Source: Akanthomyces muscarius
Lineage: Eukaryota; Ascomycota; Sordariomycetes; Hypocreales; Cordycipitaceae
DNA: 64,000 nt
Direction of reading: 5' to 3'
NCBI RefSeq assembly: GCF_028009165.1
Contig: NC_079241.1
Span: forward strand, 3,844,001-3,908,000
Notes under the pieces: generated by a model
Told to the model about the DNA's origin: nothing
Databases searched by the model: none
The model's input: the letters and a program-made list of their open reading frames with translations, nothing else
Part shown: piece after piece, positions 21,597 through 34,672 of the stretch
Layout: every line of letters begins with the position of its first letter
Numbering within the stretch: the first letter of the stretch is position 1
Position numbers and translations under genes: made by a program

Positions 21597-22481
21597 CTTA
21601 GTGCAGATGGCCCGCCAAGGCAGCAGGTAACGCTAATTACAGCGGGTTGGGCGCTAAAGCTGCAGCAGATGAACTGCTCCAATTTCCAGGCTTTTACTGG
21701 GTTTTCATCGTTTTTACTGGTTTTACCTCACCCGTTGCCTGGCGTGCGCGCGCGCATCGATCAGCAGCAGCGCCCAACCGGGGGGCAGGGCAGCACAAGC
21801 CACGCACACGACAGCATGATTTTAGCAGCTGATGACGACACAATGAAGCCGACGAAACAAAAAAAGAGACTGAGGTAAACCTGTTACGACGGCCTCCCGC
21901 CGAACAGCTCTGTTGCATGATTTTGTTGCATCCGATTGCTTCTACCGCACCTGGTAGCCAGGTACCTGTGTACTTGAGCTGCGATACCAGGGTGGTAGGT
22001 AGGCGGTCTAATAACTTACTGCTACCGTTTCCTCTTGGGCTTCTTGTGTCTGCTGGGAATTTCAGGACAAGTCGTGCGTCAGAGCAGCATCCCCTTGCAG
22101 GACAAGGCTGGCCGAGTGGACGGTTCGCCGAGGTCAAACACTACCTAATCACGTATGCATGGGGGGTGCGGTGCCTTCGAATCACACAAGACCGGAGCAA
22201 GTACACAGTCCCGCGCAGCTCGCTGACATGTAGCTAATCGCTTGGCCCTGATTCACAAACACCTCATCGCAAGTACATACATCAGAATGCTTGGCTATCC
22301 TCCACGCATCACATCTTGAAAATACCAGGACGACCGATTTTGTAGCTATTTTCGTCACCGTTGCTAGGTGCCCGCCCACCCACAAGCCCCGGCCCAAGCA
22401 GAGCGGAACAAACAAGACCAACGGACCTAGTAAAGAGAGCCCGCCGCCGGAGCTATTGCCATCGTTGTTACTGGTGGGCAC

Positions 22482-22505
22482 GTAGGTAGGTAGGTAGGTA
22501 GGTAG
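22482..22505. repeat. (GTAG)6 microsatellite
   Basis: Six perfect GTAG units. The same TAGG-type run recurs near 36105-36124, 58783-58797 and, in short form, at several other intergenic places in the window. Confidence 0.9.
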
Positions 22506-23645
22506 TTATCATATCATCGCGCATAAAATAGCATGACGCCAGAGGCCATCTACCTAATTGCCACACCCGCATTCCTCAGCATCAGCCATTATTGTTGATT
22601 AGTAGCTGTTTCCGACCGCAAGGTCCGAATCAAGCCCAAGTTTTTTGAAACAGATCCTTTTTGTCACACAAGGCCCTGCATAATTGAAATGGATGGCAAT
22701 AGGGGCGGCGTGCTGTCCAACGTACCAGTAATTACTGACATTCTCCAGTAACTTCACCTTGCCAGTAATTCATCCACGCCGCTCTCCCTCTTCCCTCGGT
22801 GACATCCTGAACAGAGGTCTTCTGTACAGCCTACCTCAATCTTGCTGAGCTCGATACCATTCCAGCCTACAATGCGGCCCGTTGCGCGCCCCTGGTTGGC
22901 CAGATAACGCCCCTGCACACCAGGGCCAAAGGTACACGCTACCTGTTTCCGCATCCGCCAACTCCGTATCTGCGCTCCGTACTCCGTAACTTGCCGCTGG
23001 ACAAGGTGGCATCCAGACTCGCGCCTCGACAGATTCATTTGCTCTTCAAAACGGTGCGGTACTCTTGAATATCGCATTTCGTAGACCTCTGCCCCCACGG
23101 CTTTAAGTCCTCACCATGTGCTTTCATCACCTGTCCGTCGTCTACACGTGAGCACGCGCCAGCCCTCGAGGCGCTCTACACCTCTCTCTCTACAAGTAGC
23201 TTGCCCTGGTCCGACGTCACAACTGCCGAGGCGTGGCGCCATCGCACTACTGCTACACGCACATACTGGTACATCGACACTCTCTTACTTTTCTCTACAA
23301 GTCGCAAACCATCACCCACTCGTGCAACTCAAACATAGCACAATGTAGAAAGAATACCTCTATTCGCAGTTTCATCATCAGTCTGGGTTGCCATCGTCTC
23401 CCGTTCCAATAATGCCACTGCCGTCTTTGCTGTAAATGTCTTCCATTTCATTCCCAATCCCAATGCTAGTACTAATACGTACATGGTCACCATCCGCCTC
23501 TCCGTCCGCTCTCTTGCCCTTGACGGCATCGAAGCACAAAAAACAAAGCTGCCTCACCGATTATATACCCAACGGAGACAAACTCGTTTTTGTCCGTGGA
23601 ATTGCTATGTACAAGAAATACTCAATGCAGCCTCGACGTCGTCTT

Positions 23646-26600
23646 TCACCTCCTCCATCCCCAGAATCCCCCGCCAGCCGCCGAATTGATCGACGCTGAA
23701 GCAGTCAATTTTCCAGCGGGCTCTGGCGTCGGCGTTGGCGCTGCTGCCGGACCCTGCCCAGTCAGTCGCCCAAACATGCCCATGGCACCTACCGCTACCG
23801 ACGATGCTGATGGGGAGTCACCGGGCGCCAGACCTGTTGCCTTGCGCAGCGCTTCCAGCTTCTGCTTCGCCTCTTCTGCCTCCTGCCTTGCCGTCGCCTC
23901 AGCCGTCTTGGCCTGTACCAGCTCCAGTAGCAATGACTCATGCTCGCTCGGCGGTGACTCGCTCAAAATGTCGCCCGGCTGTGGCAGCGACGAGATGCGC
24001 TTGTTATATAGGCTACCCTGAGTGGACGGCGTAGATCTGCTACGTCCAAGCTTCAGCTCTCGCAGGCCCGCCACGCTCACGCCTTTAGTCGCGGCCCAGT
24101 CCATATCTGCACCTTTAGTACCTGTATCGTACGAGGGGCTAGCCGATGCTCGCGTAGTTCGGAGGCTATGTAGTTGCTTCTCGAGCTTTTGCTTCTCCAG
24201 GTGGAGTGTTCGTACGTGGCTATGGCGGTCTTTGAGTTGGTCCTTTGTCGAGGCCATCTCTTGGTCCATATCGTATATGCGCCTGTTAAGATCTTGGCAT
24301 TGCGCTGTCACAGCACTAAGCTCCGCTTTTGCTTGCGACAGTTCTTCTCGCAATTGAGATTTGGTCAAGAGCATCGATGATCGGTGTTTCAACCTGCTGT
24401 CTTCCTGCGCGAACCTTGTTTCTACCCGATCCAAGAGTACCGACAAATCTTCCGTCGATGGCGGCCCGGCTGGTTCTTCGAGCACCGCCAAGGTCTCCTC
24501 GTGCCCGAGAGGTCGCGTCGTTTCCTCTGCCAGTGGCGTCGCCGCCTCGTCTTCCTCCGCTTCGGTCACAGAAACATCTGCCTGTATGCCGATGTCGTTG
24601 ACGGTGGCTGTGTCATCGCTTTCCTCAGCTGCATCACCCTCTTCGTCCTCTTCAACTTCAATATCTTCAGCAATAGCCGAATCTCGCAGGTGTCGCGCCA
24701 TAGCTTCGGCGTTTTCAAGCTCCGAGTTGCCTGCTCGCCTACGCAGACCATCAAGCAGAGAGCGCACAGCTCGGCGATCTTCGTCTCGTTCTTCGCGTTC
24801 ACGTTGCAACTGATTTGTCACGACCGCATTGCTACGCTGTAGCTCGGTAAGAGCGGTCAGCAGATCTTCAATCTGACTATGTAGATATCGGTCCTCTGTC
24901 GTTTTGGAATTCGCTGCTGTTTTAGGTCCCACCGGCGTTGATTCTCGGCTAGAGGATCCATCTTCGGGGCTGGCGGAATCTCGTGACAAGCTGGTTCCGT
25001 CTGTAGAGGCAGAGCTTTTAACGCTGGCAGAGCTCGCTTCGACCGAGTTCAAAGTAGATGCGAGGCTTTGCTTCGACGTGCTTCGTCTCAAGATGTTGAA
25101 TTGTTTCCCAGGAGCACTAAGGCCGGGAGCCAATGTCGCAGTCTTGGTGTTGGAGTTCGCCCAAATGCGTCCCAGGAAACGGCTAGCAGCCGTCGTGATG
25201 TCAGATGCGCGAGCAGCATTGGCTGTCGCAATGAGTGACTCTCGGTAGGCTTGTTCAAGTTGTGCCAGCTTCTCACGGGAGATGACGCCGGTAAGGCTTG
25301 CAAAGTCCTGGACAAATTCGTCTGCGTCATAGTGGTAGCAGTCCCAGAGACCGCGGGAGAGCAATAGTTGCATCACATCTTCTAGCTCCTGGCAAGCTAG
25401 CAAGCGAGCCTCATTCTTGCGCATCAGCGAAAGAGCAACGCGCATCAGCGTCTCCGATGCTCCCTCAGCGAAAATAACGTCATATATGCGGAACAGCATG
25501 GGCAGCGGGCATGTGACTGCGAAGAAGCTGAGAAACCATTGAGAAACATAGGCAGTTTCCACCTGTAGCTCTTCCAGATGGGCGGAAAGGGCGGGGAAGT
25601 TTTGTCGCAAAAGTTCTCGGAATTGATAGATACGCACATGCAGTCCTGATAGATCGGGCAGGAAGCATGTTCTCAAGTCGTATCGCTCCATGAGACTATA
25701 TGCTGTTAGTGACGAGGTCTGATGCGTATCAAGCAAGTATACATACCGAATCAAGACGCAGAACGCCTGCTTATCTGGCATATGCATGAGCAATGGACCA
25801 ACGAGGAAAGCCAGGCCCTGGCAGTATCCAATCTTTGTGTCGTAGAGACTAAAGGCTTTGAGAACATTGCCAAGCATTCGCTGTCCGTCGCCGTCTGGGT
25901 CACGGAACATGTCGACTCCCGGGAAGCTTCGGCCAAGATCTTTGCCGATCAGGAGCTCATAGGGACTAGATTCGCCACTGAAGCGATCAAATTGATCTTC
26001 TAGCTGCGCATCTCTCGAGCTGGACATGCTTATCCACACAACGCCTCGAAGCGGTGGGGGGATACCCTTTCTAATTTTGTTGGATAGCAATGTTGGCAGG
26101 CGGGCGGCAGTCTGCTGGTAGTCCTTGACCAGAGCAGCGTAGAATTCAAGGTCGGTCATGGGAGGGGGTGGTAGCATCGAGTATCGAAGCTCGGGGGGTG
26201 TTGGGCTGCTCATCAATTGGCGAAGCTGTGCCATGGAAGGCGGTCGAGTCTTGGACGCCATGAGCCTCTCGACGGCTTGGACTTTGACGGTCTTCGGGTT
26301 CGTAGCCAACTTTGCGTTTTCCTGTTCAAGTCTAGCGAGAAGCAGTGCCGTCGACTAGGGTTGGCGGGATCAGTGTTTGCTTCGAGGCAGACAGCCTTGT
26401 GAGGAGACTAGAGGGGAGGCACTTACATTATCTGTCTCTTCGTCTTTCGTTTGTTGATCTTCGGTCTTTTCCAGTTCCTCCCAGTTGACCTCTTCTACGT
26501 CATCTGATGTATCGCTAGTGACATCTTCGCATTGACCCAGTTCATCTTGCAAGCTGCGGGTCGTATCGACTCGTGGTTGTGCTGTTCTCGAGTCCCGGAT

Positions 26601-27080
26601 GATTACCACGCTTTCTCGGGGGTTCTGTTCGTTCTCGATCTCGGGAGTCTCGAGGGTCTCGAGGGTCTCGAGGGTCTCGAGGGTCGTGCTGCTTTCAGTG
26701 ATCTTGGGCGTCTCGTGTTCATCGTGTTCAACATTCTTGGGGCTGACAACGGGGCTCGATTCTGGCTCTGAGTCGGAGGTAGAGGACGTGTCGAGAGTCA
26801 AGGAGGGCGGTTCAGACAAGCGGACGGTCACCATGGAGTCGTGGGCCATCTTGGGCGTCTCTGCGTCTGCATCGTCTTCCGTCGTGGTAGTTGGAGGAGG
26901 CATCTCGACGGAGTCGACCGACTTTCGAGGCCTTTCTTGGACGTGTGAGTCGTTCTTACCGGAGGCGGGCTCCGTGGTGGCGGCGTCAGCCATGGATGGC
27001 TGTGGCGGTTCTACCGGTCTGTGGTCGGGCTGCCTGGAATGTGTCGCAGAAGTAGCGAAACTAGGAGCAGTCGATGCCAC
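23646..27080 (-). CDS. TBC-domain Rab GTPase-activating protein (Gyp5-like)
   Basis: Three exons (27080-26427, 26354-25747, 25695-23646) give 1103 residues. The second intron (25746-25696) is 51 nt and has no stop, so it also reads through in frame; it is called an intron because splicing restores the family sequence CVLIRLMERYDLR. Residues 1-230 are disordered and acidic, with a LET repeat. The TBC domain spans about 310-540, with the arginine finger IGKDLGR (Arg360) and glutamine finger GYCQG (Gln397), so GAP activity is expected. A long coiled coil follows (about 860-930). The order of acidic N-terminus, TBC and coiled coil is that of Gyp5/Gyl1 proteins, which act on Sec4/Ypt1-type Rabs in polarised exocytosis. 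Confidence 0.92.
26648..26686. repeat. 9-bp tandem repeat coding Leu-Glu-Thr
   Basis: About four copies of a CTCGAGGGT-type unit inside exon 1 of the TBC gene. On the minus strand they encode four consecutive Leu-Glu-Thr triplets in a disordered region. Likely length-variable between strains. Confidence 0.85.
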
Positions 27081-28811
27081 GACGACGACGTCAGTAACTC
27101 TCTGGAGCGGCCCAGTCTTCCATTCAGTGTTGGAGCCGCCAATTGAGTGGCGTGCGCTCGAGAAGTGGTCGCGGGTCTGGCTGTTGGCAGGCAGGAGCTG
27201 GCGGCGCGGGTTTCATGCACGGCGCTACAACTAGGCCTGAGACGGGGAGGGCTCCACGCCGGTAGCTGTGGCAGCAGCGGGTGATGGGCAGAGTTCAAAA
27301 GCAAGGACCACTACTGCTTGAACGTTTGTTCTGGAGGGGAATAATATGTAAGGAGTCGCGTCCGAGAAGCTGGTGTGGAAATGGGGGAGCTGGTCAGGCT
27401 ACTGCGTACTGGTAGAAAAGGGTCACTGGGGTCTGGGACCAGGGATGGGTTTCTGTGTACAAATATCCGGGAACAAGTCCATATTTTTGGTGGTTGACAT
27501 TACTGGTATTCCTGTTAGCCTGGCACCTGGGCGTTGCGAGTCCGTTTGTCCGTCCACAGCAGGCTTGGAGGAAGCTTACAGGGCGCCGCGAGCCCTGGAG
27601 CCAAGGATTCTGGCCGTCCCATCCCCTGAGACTATCACTAATTAGGATTGCTAGGCCCTGCGCTAGCGACCAGGGACCAACTCCTTCGGTCCCTCATTGC
27701 CACTGATTGGCCCGCTACTTTTCCTGCTGGCCGCCACTCTATGGAGCTGCATGAAACAAAGTCGACAACCATAAATATTGCTTTGCCATTTCGATGAGCC
27801 AGAACTCAATATGGGCTTCGCGTCGTCTCCCTTGCTGACACGTTTGTTCCTAAGTTACACAAATAGTCTTGCCTTGACTCGAGCAGCTCTTCCAGCGCGG
27901 TGGGTGAGTGTCGGTACATGTCGGTGATTCAACTGCTCAACGCCAATTCACGTTTAGTCCCCTAGCCAGTCAGCTAACATAGACAATGCCAAGTTCGGAC
28001 CTCGAGTGCAACCCTGTTTAATTACTGCGCACCAATGCAACTACAATTTACCAGTAGCATGGAGCCTTGTGACTACTTGTATCGTTAAGCCCCCTGAATA
28101 GCAGGGTGTCCAATAGCTGGAGCCTATAATTCCGGCGAAAATATCAGGCGCCCCACACTGCCGTATCGCACCTCAATCGGCGTCCGCCAGGCTGTCCTGT
28201 CCTGTCCGTCAACTGCCCCATCTGCCCGTCCGTGTTCCTGGTTCCTATTAGGTAGGCACTCAACAAGTGTCCGTACCTTGAATCGACTTTCTTTCCAGGC
28301 TATGCCAAGTCATGATAGATATCGAAGCCAACCTTGCTGCGATTGTTTAACGTGCCAACAGTCGCTTCAATTTTTTCTCCAGCAGTACATTTGTCCTTGC
28401 TGGCCACACCCGCTGTACATCACGGCGCTCCTTCAGCTTCCTGAATCCTGAACCGGATCGGGCTCGGAGGAATACGCCATGTTACCAGCCTTCTCCCGCG
28501 TTTCTACTTAGTTCACCGTGGAGAGTTCAGCCACATTCCGTGGATATAATAAGAGAAAGGGTACAACCATTTATCCGTGGTGCACGCAACAGCATGCTCC
28601 CTTGCAAAGTCCGCACACGGACCAAAAACTCTCCGAGAGCGGCAGCTTGGCGCGGAGTTGGTGTACCAAATATATTTCAACTCACTACTTGCTCCTGAAT
28701 ATGCGATGTATAATTATATTCACACGTGCTCGATTTGATTTTTTTTTTGGCCACTTGACCGTCAAGTTTTTAACATTATTCATTTGCGCCAAAATACTGT
28801 AAATTTACACA
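27081..28811. other. Divergent intergenic region, TBC gene / Ayr1-like SDR
   Basis: 1.7 kb with both promoters. Several short ORFs lack support. No RNA gene or repeat of note was seen, apart from a T9 run near 28740. Confidence 0.4.
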
Positions 28812-29736
28812 ATGGTCATCACCAAACAATCCGTCCTCATCACTGGCTGCAGCAAAGGTGGCATTGGTTCGGCCTTGGTAACCGAGTTCCAGAGCCGCGG
28901 CCTCCATGTCTTTGCCACAGCTCGGGACTTGGCCAAAATCAATCACATCTCAACTTTGAAAAATGTAACGCTCATTTGTCTGGATGTCACGGACGAAGCG
29001 TCAATTGAGGCCGCCGTCGCGCGAGTACGTGCTGTGACGGGAAGGCTCGACTACCTGGTGAACAACTCTGGTACGCAGCATGTTGCGCCAGTTCTAGAGA
29101 CAAAACTCGCAGTGGCCAAGTCTATATTCAATGTCAACTTTTTTGGTGTCTTGTTGATGAGCCAAGCTTTCGCCCCTCTGTTGATCGCGACTAAGAATGG
29201 TTGTATCGTCAACGTCTGCTCCATTTCCGGTCATGTTCATGCACCCTGGATGGGCGTATATCAGGCCAGCAAGGCTGCCGTCGAGATGCTCAGCGAAACT
29301 ATGCGACTGGAACTGCAGCCGCTTCAAGTCCGGGTTGTCTCATTGGTCACTGGTGCCGTGGACACAAACATTATGAAGGGCTCAACAACGGTCAGCCTTG
29401 CCAGCACATCGCCCTACAAGGTGGGGTCGGTCGAGGCCGCAATGAACAAACTCACACGGCCTGACGATGGCATTAAGCGAGTGCCGGCCGCCGACTTTGC
29501 CAGGGCTGTGGTGAGCGACGTCCTTGCCGGCGCTGCTGGGAAAATCTGGAGAGGGCCAATGGCGGGTACGATACGGTTCGGCTCCGGTTTCTTGCCAACT
29601 AACATACTGGTAAGTCCACTATGCTCGGCTTGGCCAGTCTGAGCAAGAAAATTTCTGTCCCAAGACTAATGGCTTCAAGGATAGGACTTTAATTGGCAAA
29701 GCAGGGTTTGAGGATTTGACAGAGAGCAAAGAGTAG
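28812..29736 (+). CDS. Short-chain dehydrogenase, Ayr1-like
   Basis: Two exons (28812-29609, 29680-29736) give 284 residues. The intron has GTAAGT/CAAG ends and phase 0, and replaces an unspliced read-through end. All classical SDR signatures are present: TGCSKGGIGSALV loop, LVNNSG, catalytic Ser in VCSISG and the Tyr-Lys pair in YQASKAA, followed by PLQVRVVSLVTGAV with a Thr-rich nucleotide-capping segment. The TGCS-x-GGIG form is typical of fungal relatives of Ayr1 (1-acyl-dihydroxyacetone-phosphate reductase, NADPH-dependent, in lipid droplet/ER). Many fungal paralogues of this subgroup have other substrates, so the function is a family-level call. Confidence 0.87.
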
Positions 29737-31105
29737 AGGGCGCCAGCCGACAAGGTTTCGGAGTTGCCTAACTTGGACGGCAATCGGAGCTATCCCGATT
29801 TGATAGCTCGCGCCACATGCTTGCGCCACGATCGACTGTGCCACATGCTGAAGAGAAGCGCGTGCGACGCGTTACCCTACAGCAGTATGATTTCGGAAAT
29901 GAGCAGTTAATTAACACAGCAGACGTCCTGTGAAAATGAAATCTTGACTGCGTATTTCTCTTTGAGTCCCTGGCGGTTAAGGGGCCGTTTTTGACGAAAC
30001 GGTCAATATAAAGTAATGGCTGCTATCAAGCTGGCGACATGGAACGCGAAGATCGAGTAACGATGGAGGCACAGGCCGTGTTCGGAGCCACACGTCCATT
30101 GAGGGTCCCAGCGGTGGCAGCGTTGCAACACCAACTACGGATAGCGATGGAGGAAATGTGATAGATCGTCATCGTAGCAAATGCAGCTTGCCGGCCAGCC
30201 TTGACCGCAACCAAAATTTGTGATATCACAAGGCAAAAAACCAGCACAAACCCATGACTAGCCTGCAGAACGTGCAGCATGATCGTCCAATTATCAGCGT
30301 TGGATGCGCCCAGTGGGGGAGCTAGATGGTGTCATGCGTCCACCTGCATAACCCCAGCTTGCAACGCCTGCGAAATGAATGAGCTGCAGCTGTTATCATA
30401 GATATGGTGCATGCGAGATATATGCAATGGATATCGCTACAAAGAAGACGAGGAAACTTGAAAAGAAAAAGAAAGATGGAATTGCAGAGTTCTGCCAAAA
30501 TCCGCAAACAAGTCGTTGCTCAGCCCCATGTCCACTGACAGAGCCGCAACGGAGCCGCTATGGGTACTGTAATCTCAACATCGCCGCCGCGCTGCACAGA
30601 ATAAATGAGCCTGTCTTGCCCCCCGCTCTTCAGGACTCATGGCGTCCATGGTGCCGCCTGTTAGTGACAGACTCAAGGAAAATTAACTGGAGAAGTGCAG
30701 CTGAACAAAAAAGCGCGTCCATAAAAATAAATAAAAATTTCCCTGCCCAGTTGGCCCGTCGATCGCTAGGTAAGGTAGTATGCACCAAGGGAGTCAGTCT
30801 TGCGGCGTCCGAGTTAGTGTCTGACCTTGGCTCGCCTGAAGGGGGGAGCCGCCACACCAACTCCAGCTCCAGCACCACCCCTTGTCGCACCGCAACTGCT
30901 CTGCTCAACCTCGAAATCTCGATTCTCGTGCATCTGCACCCTATTTATCTCCCGGCCTCCTACACACCAACTCGACCAAGGCATATGCGGTGGTGTGCTG
31001 CAAGACACCCCGACGCCAACCCATCTTCTACACTTTACTGCTTCGCCAAACGCCTGATGGCGCCCCAGGACGCGTAGATTGCCGGGCACGCTCCAGCTCG
31101 GTACC
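29737..31105. other. Intergenic region upstream of the TRP channel gene
   Basis: About 1.4 kb. A 232-codon open frame (30379-31077) lies directly before the channel gene but is low in complexity and looks like a leader/promoter read by chance. No RNA or mobile element is seen. Confidence 0.4.
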
Positions 31106-34100
31106 ATGTTCGCCTCCCGCCACGGCAGACAACGTCGTGCCGGCCTTCAGCAGGCCTACAGCCCGTCGCCACCACCCCAACGCCCACCTCGCCAATTCTC
31201 TGCCCGTGTACATGCAACCGCCGATTTTACAGAGGCCGACGACGACGAAGAAGAGGACGAGGATGACTTTGAACAGGGTCTCGATCACGGCGACGGCCCG
31301 GACCAAGATGACGAGGACGCCGTGGATGACCTGGCCGACGCCGAGCAGCAAGGGCCCGGTGGCCTGCCCGTCATTCCGCTCTTCTCTTCTAGCCATCTTG
31401 GTGTGTAATGCCTGGCTCTTGGTGTACCATACATTTCCAACTAACAAGCGGCTGCTATCACAGATACCCTCCCTGTCTATAACATAACCCACGCTATTCG
31501 AATTATAGTGTCTGCGCGAACCGAAACGTCCCTGACTTGGGAGCAGCTGCGCTCTCCTCAGGTCTCGCAGTTCCTCGTCAAGCCGATGCAGCAGCAGATC
31601 CGCGCCCAGCACTTTTCGCGAGCCACCCTGTATGCTCTCATGGCCAACTGCCTGCAGTTCAACAAGGAAGGTCAGCGGTATGCCGCCAATACAGGAATCA
31701 GCCACACTCGATCCAAGGTCTGCGAGCTTCTGGCGCTGAAGATGCTTAAAGAGTACTCTACCCGCGAGCTGATTGATGCGCTGGCTTACGACTTCTACCC
31801 CCTCCAAGGCCTCCCAGGCGCGCCCGAAGTCATTGCCAGCCGAGCCACCGGCAAAGCCAAGGGCACCTTGACCGCCTCGCGCACGTCTACACTTGAAGTT
31901 GCCATCCGCGCATCGGCCAAGCACTTCCTCGCCCACCCTGTCGTCGTTCAGCAGCTCGAAGCCATTTGGAATGGCGCCATCTCCTTTTACTCCTCTGCCG
32001 ATACACTGCATAGAGAGGAAGCTCCCAGCGGCCTATACAGCCACGCAAATGGGTCACCGAATAAGCCAGACGATAGGACGCCTCTTTTAGGTAACACAGC
32101 GCCTAGACATGCCCAGTACCATGTCCCAAATGGTCGTCGTACGGTCATGTTGTACGACCCGCGACAGGCTTCCATGTTTAAGCTCTCCCGTCTCCGAGTG
32201 CCCCGTTATCGGTCATTCCTGTCGACGCTGTCGCTAGCAGTCCTAATTGGACTGTTCCTGGCCGTCTTGATCCAACGCTCTGTGCATATTAGCGGACTAG
32301 AGCTGGTCTTTTGGTTCTGGAGTGCGGGCTTCATGCTTGATGAGTTGGTTGGCTTTAACGAACAGGGTTTTGCCCTGTACATCATGAGCTTCTGGAACGT
32401 CTTTGATCTCGGCATCCTAGTCCTGCTCATTGTCTATTATTGCATGCGCGCCTATGGAGTCTTCCTTGTCGACCCGCATCACTGGAACGACATGGCATAT
32501 GATGTTTTGGCTGCGAATGCAATTCTGCTCCTGCCGCGCATCTTCAGTGTTCTTGATCACTACCAATACTTTTCGCAGCTGCTGATTGCGTTCCGTTTGA
32601 TGACGCTCGATCTTGCTGCAGTTTTCACCTTGGTTCTCATCATGTGCAGTGGGTTTTATGTCTTTTTCACGCTGTCGAACGTGCAGAGTGATGGCAGCGA
32701 GGTTGCCTACAAGATCTTTCAGATTCTCATGGGCTTCACGCCTGCCGTCTGGGATGTGTGGCCGACTTACAATTGGCTGGCCAGATCTCTGATGGTTGTG
32801 TTCCTCATTATTTGTCACTACCTGGTTGTCACCATTCTCATTACGGTGCTCACCAATTCCTTCACCGCGATCGCTTCAAACGCCACAGAAGAACATCAGT
32901 TTGTCTTTGCCATCAACACGATATCCATGGTAAAGAATGATGCTTTGTTCTCATACATAGCCCCCACCAATATCTTCGCATGGGTGCTGATGCCGCTTCG
33001 GTACTGCATGCCACTTAGGCAATTTGTATGGCTGAACCGAACCATCATCAAAGCGACTCACTTTCCCATTCTCTTCTTCATCTATCTCTATGAGAGATTC
33101 TGGCTAGCGCCCTCTATGTTCGAGCCTACTGATCTGGTCGAAAACCATGGAAGAGGCAGACGCCGCGCCATATCATTTGGTGATGCTGTCAACCGTACAG
33201 CTATGTTTAGCCCCAACATCCGGGTTCGAGAGGAGTCTGTGGCGGGCTTCCAGAAAGACCGGGCGCTAGACGAGTTATTCAGACGAGCGCCGGCAAGTGC
33301 GACATTGCGAACGCAACGAAGAAATGAGCGGCGTAAGACGCAGAATGCGATTCGCAACTGGATGGAGCAACACGATGAAGACGACAATGGCAACCACTGG
33401 CCAACCATTGACAGCCGCGCAGTGCCGGACTGGCAAAGACGAATGAGTGTCGGCTGGGAACGAGGATCTCAGCTACGTCATGTGTCTGACAGGAGATCTA
33501 TAGCCAGTGACCCCGCTGAGTTCCTATCCAACAATGGAGCATTTGGTCCGGGGCCAACGTCTGCCTCTAGACTACCGTCTTTCAATGTCGAATTCAAGGA
33601 CCAGACAGACGCAGATGGTGATGACGAGCTTGTTACAAACGACGAAGATGAAGAAGACGCGGCCACAAACCTTGGACAAGGGACTAGTGCGGACAAGACT
33701 CGCTTGATGGCGAGACAGGGAGACTATTTCGGCCCGGTTCTTGGTCCCAGCATTGGGAAGTTGGCTTCGTCACACGGCTCTTATGGTGCTATGGCACCTA
33801 AAGCACCGGCCACCCCTCGCGCATCCAACCAACGTCGTGGGATGCACAGTCGTACGCTGTCAACAAACACCATCTTGTTCAACCCCGAAGAAGAGGCTGC
33901 TCTGGCACCCGCTGCCACAACCAAGTCGCCACCAAAGCCGGCGCAGGCAAAGAAACCCGGGAGCAGTGGCCGCAATACGGCCGGCGAGGGGCAGACGAGC
34001 TCTGGACGTCGCAGCCCAGTCAGGAAAGCGGCGGCCATTGTGGACGCGAAGCCTCGACCGATTGCCCCGCCGGCAGGCATGGCTGAGGCAGGAGGTGTCA

Positions 34101-34672
34101 GTCGTACAGCTCTCCTCAGCATCGACCCAGCACGCGCACGACTTCGGGAAGGCCGCAGGCTATCTTCTGTCGACCTGAGCGTCATGTCGGACCAGACTGG
34201 CATGGGCGTGGAAGACTCGCACATGAATCTGAGCATGCCGGGTAGCTTCCAGACGCAAATGGCCATGGCGATGATGCGGGAGAATCGGATGCGGGTGGCG
34301 CGTGGCATTGATGCATCAGACCGAGATAGAATGGGTCGGCTGGTGCTGGCGCGTATGAAGACGCTGGAGGAGAGCTTTGCGGATGTGATCAAGGAGATGC
34401 GAGATCTGAAGAACACGTCGACGCCGCCGACGAGATGGAATTCGTCGAACGAAGGCGGTGGCGGCGGCCCGTCGGAGAAGCGCGCCAAAGGCAGCTCTAC
34501 ACCCAGTCGGACCTCCAACAAGCGGCCGGTGAGCCGGCGGAGCTTGCGCGAGGTCAAGATCTCGGGACGTCCGGAAGGCGGGGGCAAAGGCAAGGGCGTT
34601 GCCTACTCGTCTGACGAGGGCGGCGATGATGATGGAGACGACGGCTTTTCAAAGCGGGCGGGATCATATTGA
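31106..34672 (+). CDS. yvc1: Yvc1-type vacuolar TRP cation channel
   Basis: Two exons (31106-31400, 31464-34672) give 1167 residues. The intron uses a GTGTGT donor and joins a G|AT codon. The N-terminus has an acidic D/E run, then a soluble conserved block beginning TLPVYNITHAIRIIVSARTE with TLYALMANCLQFNKEGQRYA. Six membrane segments lie between about residues 340 and 620, with the pore region around MCSGFYVFFTLS and FQILMGFTPAVWDVWP. The long C-terminal third is cytosolic, rich in Ser/Arg and acidic stretches, with predicted phosphorylation-prone linkers and a helical block near MKTLEESFADVIKEMRDLKN. Yvc1/TrpY channels release Ca2+ from the vacuole under osmotic and oxidative stress. It is longer than yeast Yvc1 (675), as is usual for filamentous fungi. 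Confidence 0.9.

Larger units (their letters stand above)
21055..23645. other. Long intergenic region upstream of the reticulon gene
   Basis: 2.6 kb containing the reticulon promoter and the 3' end of the TBC gene. It holds a 10-bp tandem array (21561-21596), a GTAG microsatellite (22482-22505) and a duplicated CTCCGTA motif near 22975. No ORF with coding character is seen. Confidence 0.45.

Noticed and set aside
25696..25746. Reading the TBC gene as uninterrupted through this interval
   Set aside because: GTATGT, a CTAAC branch and TAG acceptor are all present, and removal restores the typical LIRLMERYDLR sequence. Retention is kept only as a possible isoform.
30379..31077. 232-codon plus-strand ORF directly before the TRP channel gene
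   Set aside because: Low-complexity translation without motif, upstream of a good start at 31106. More likely promoter and leader DNA.
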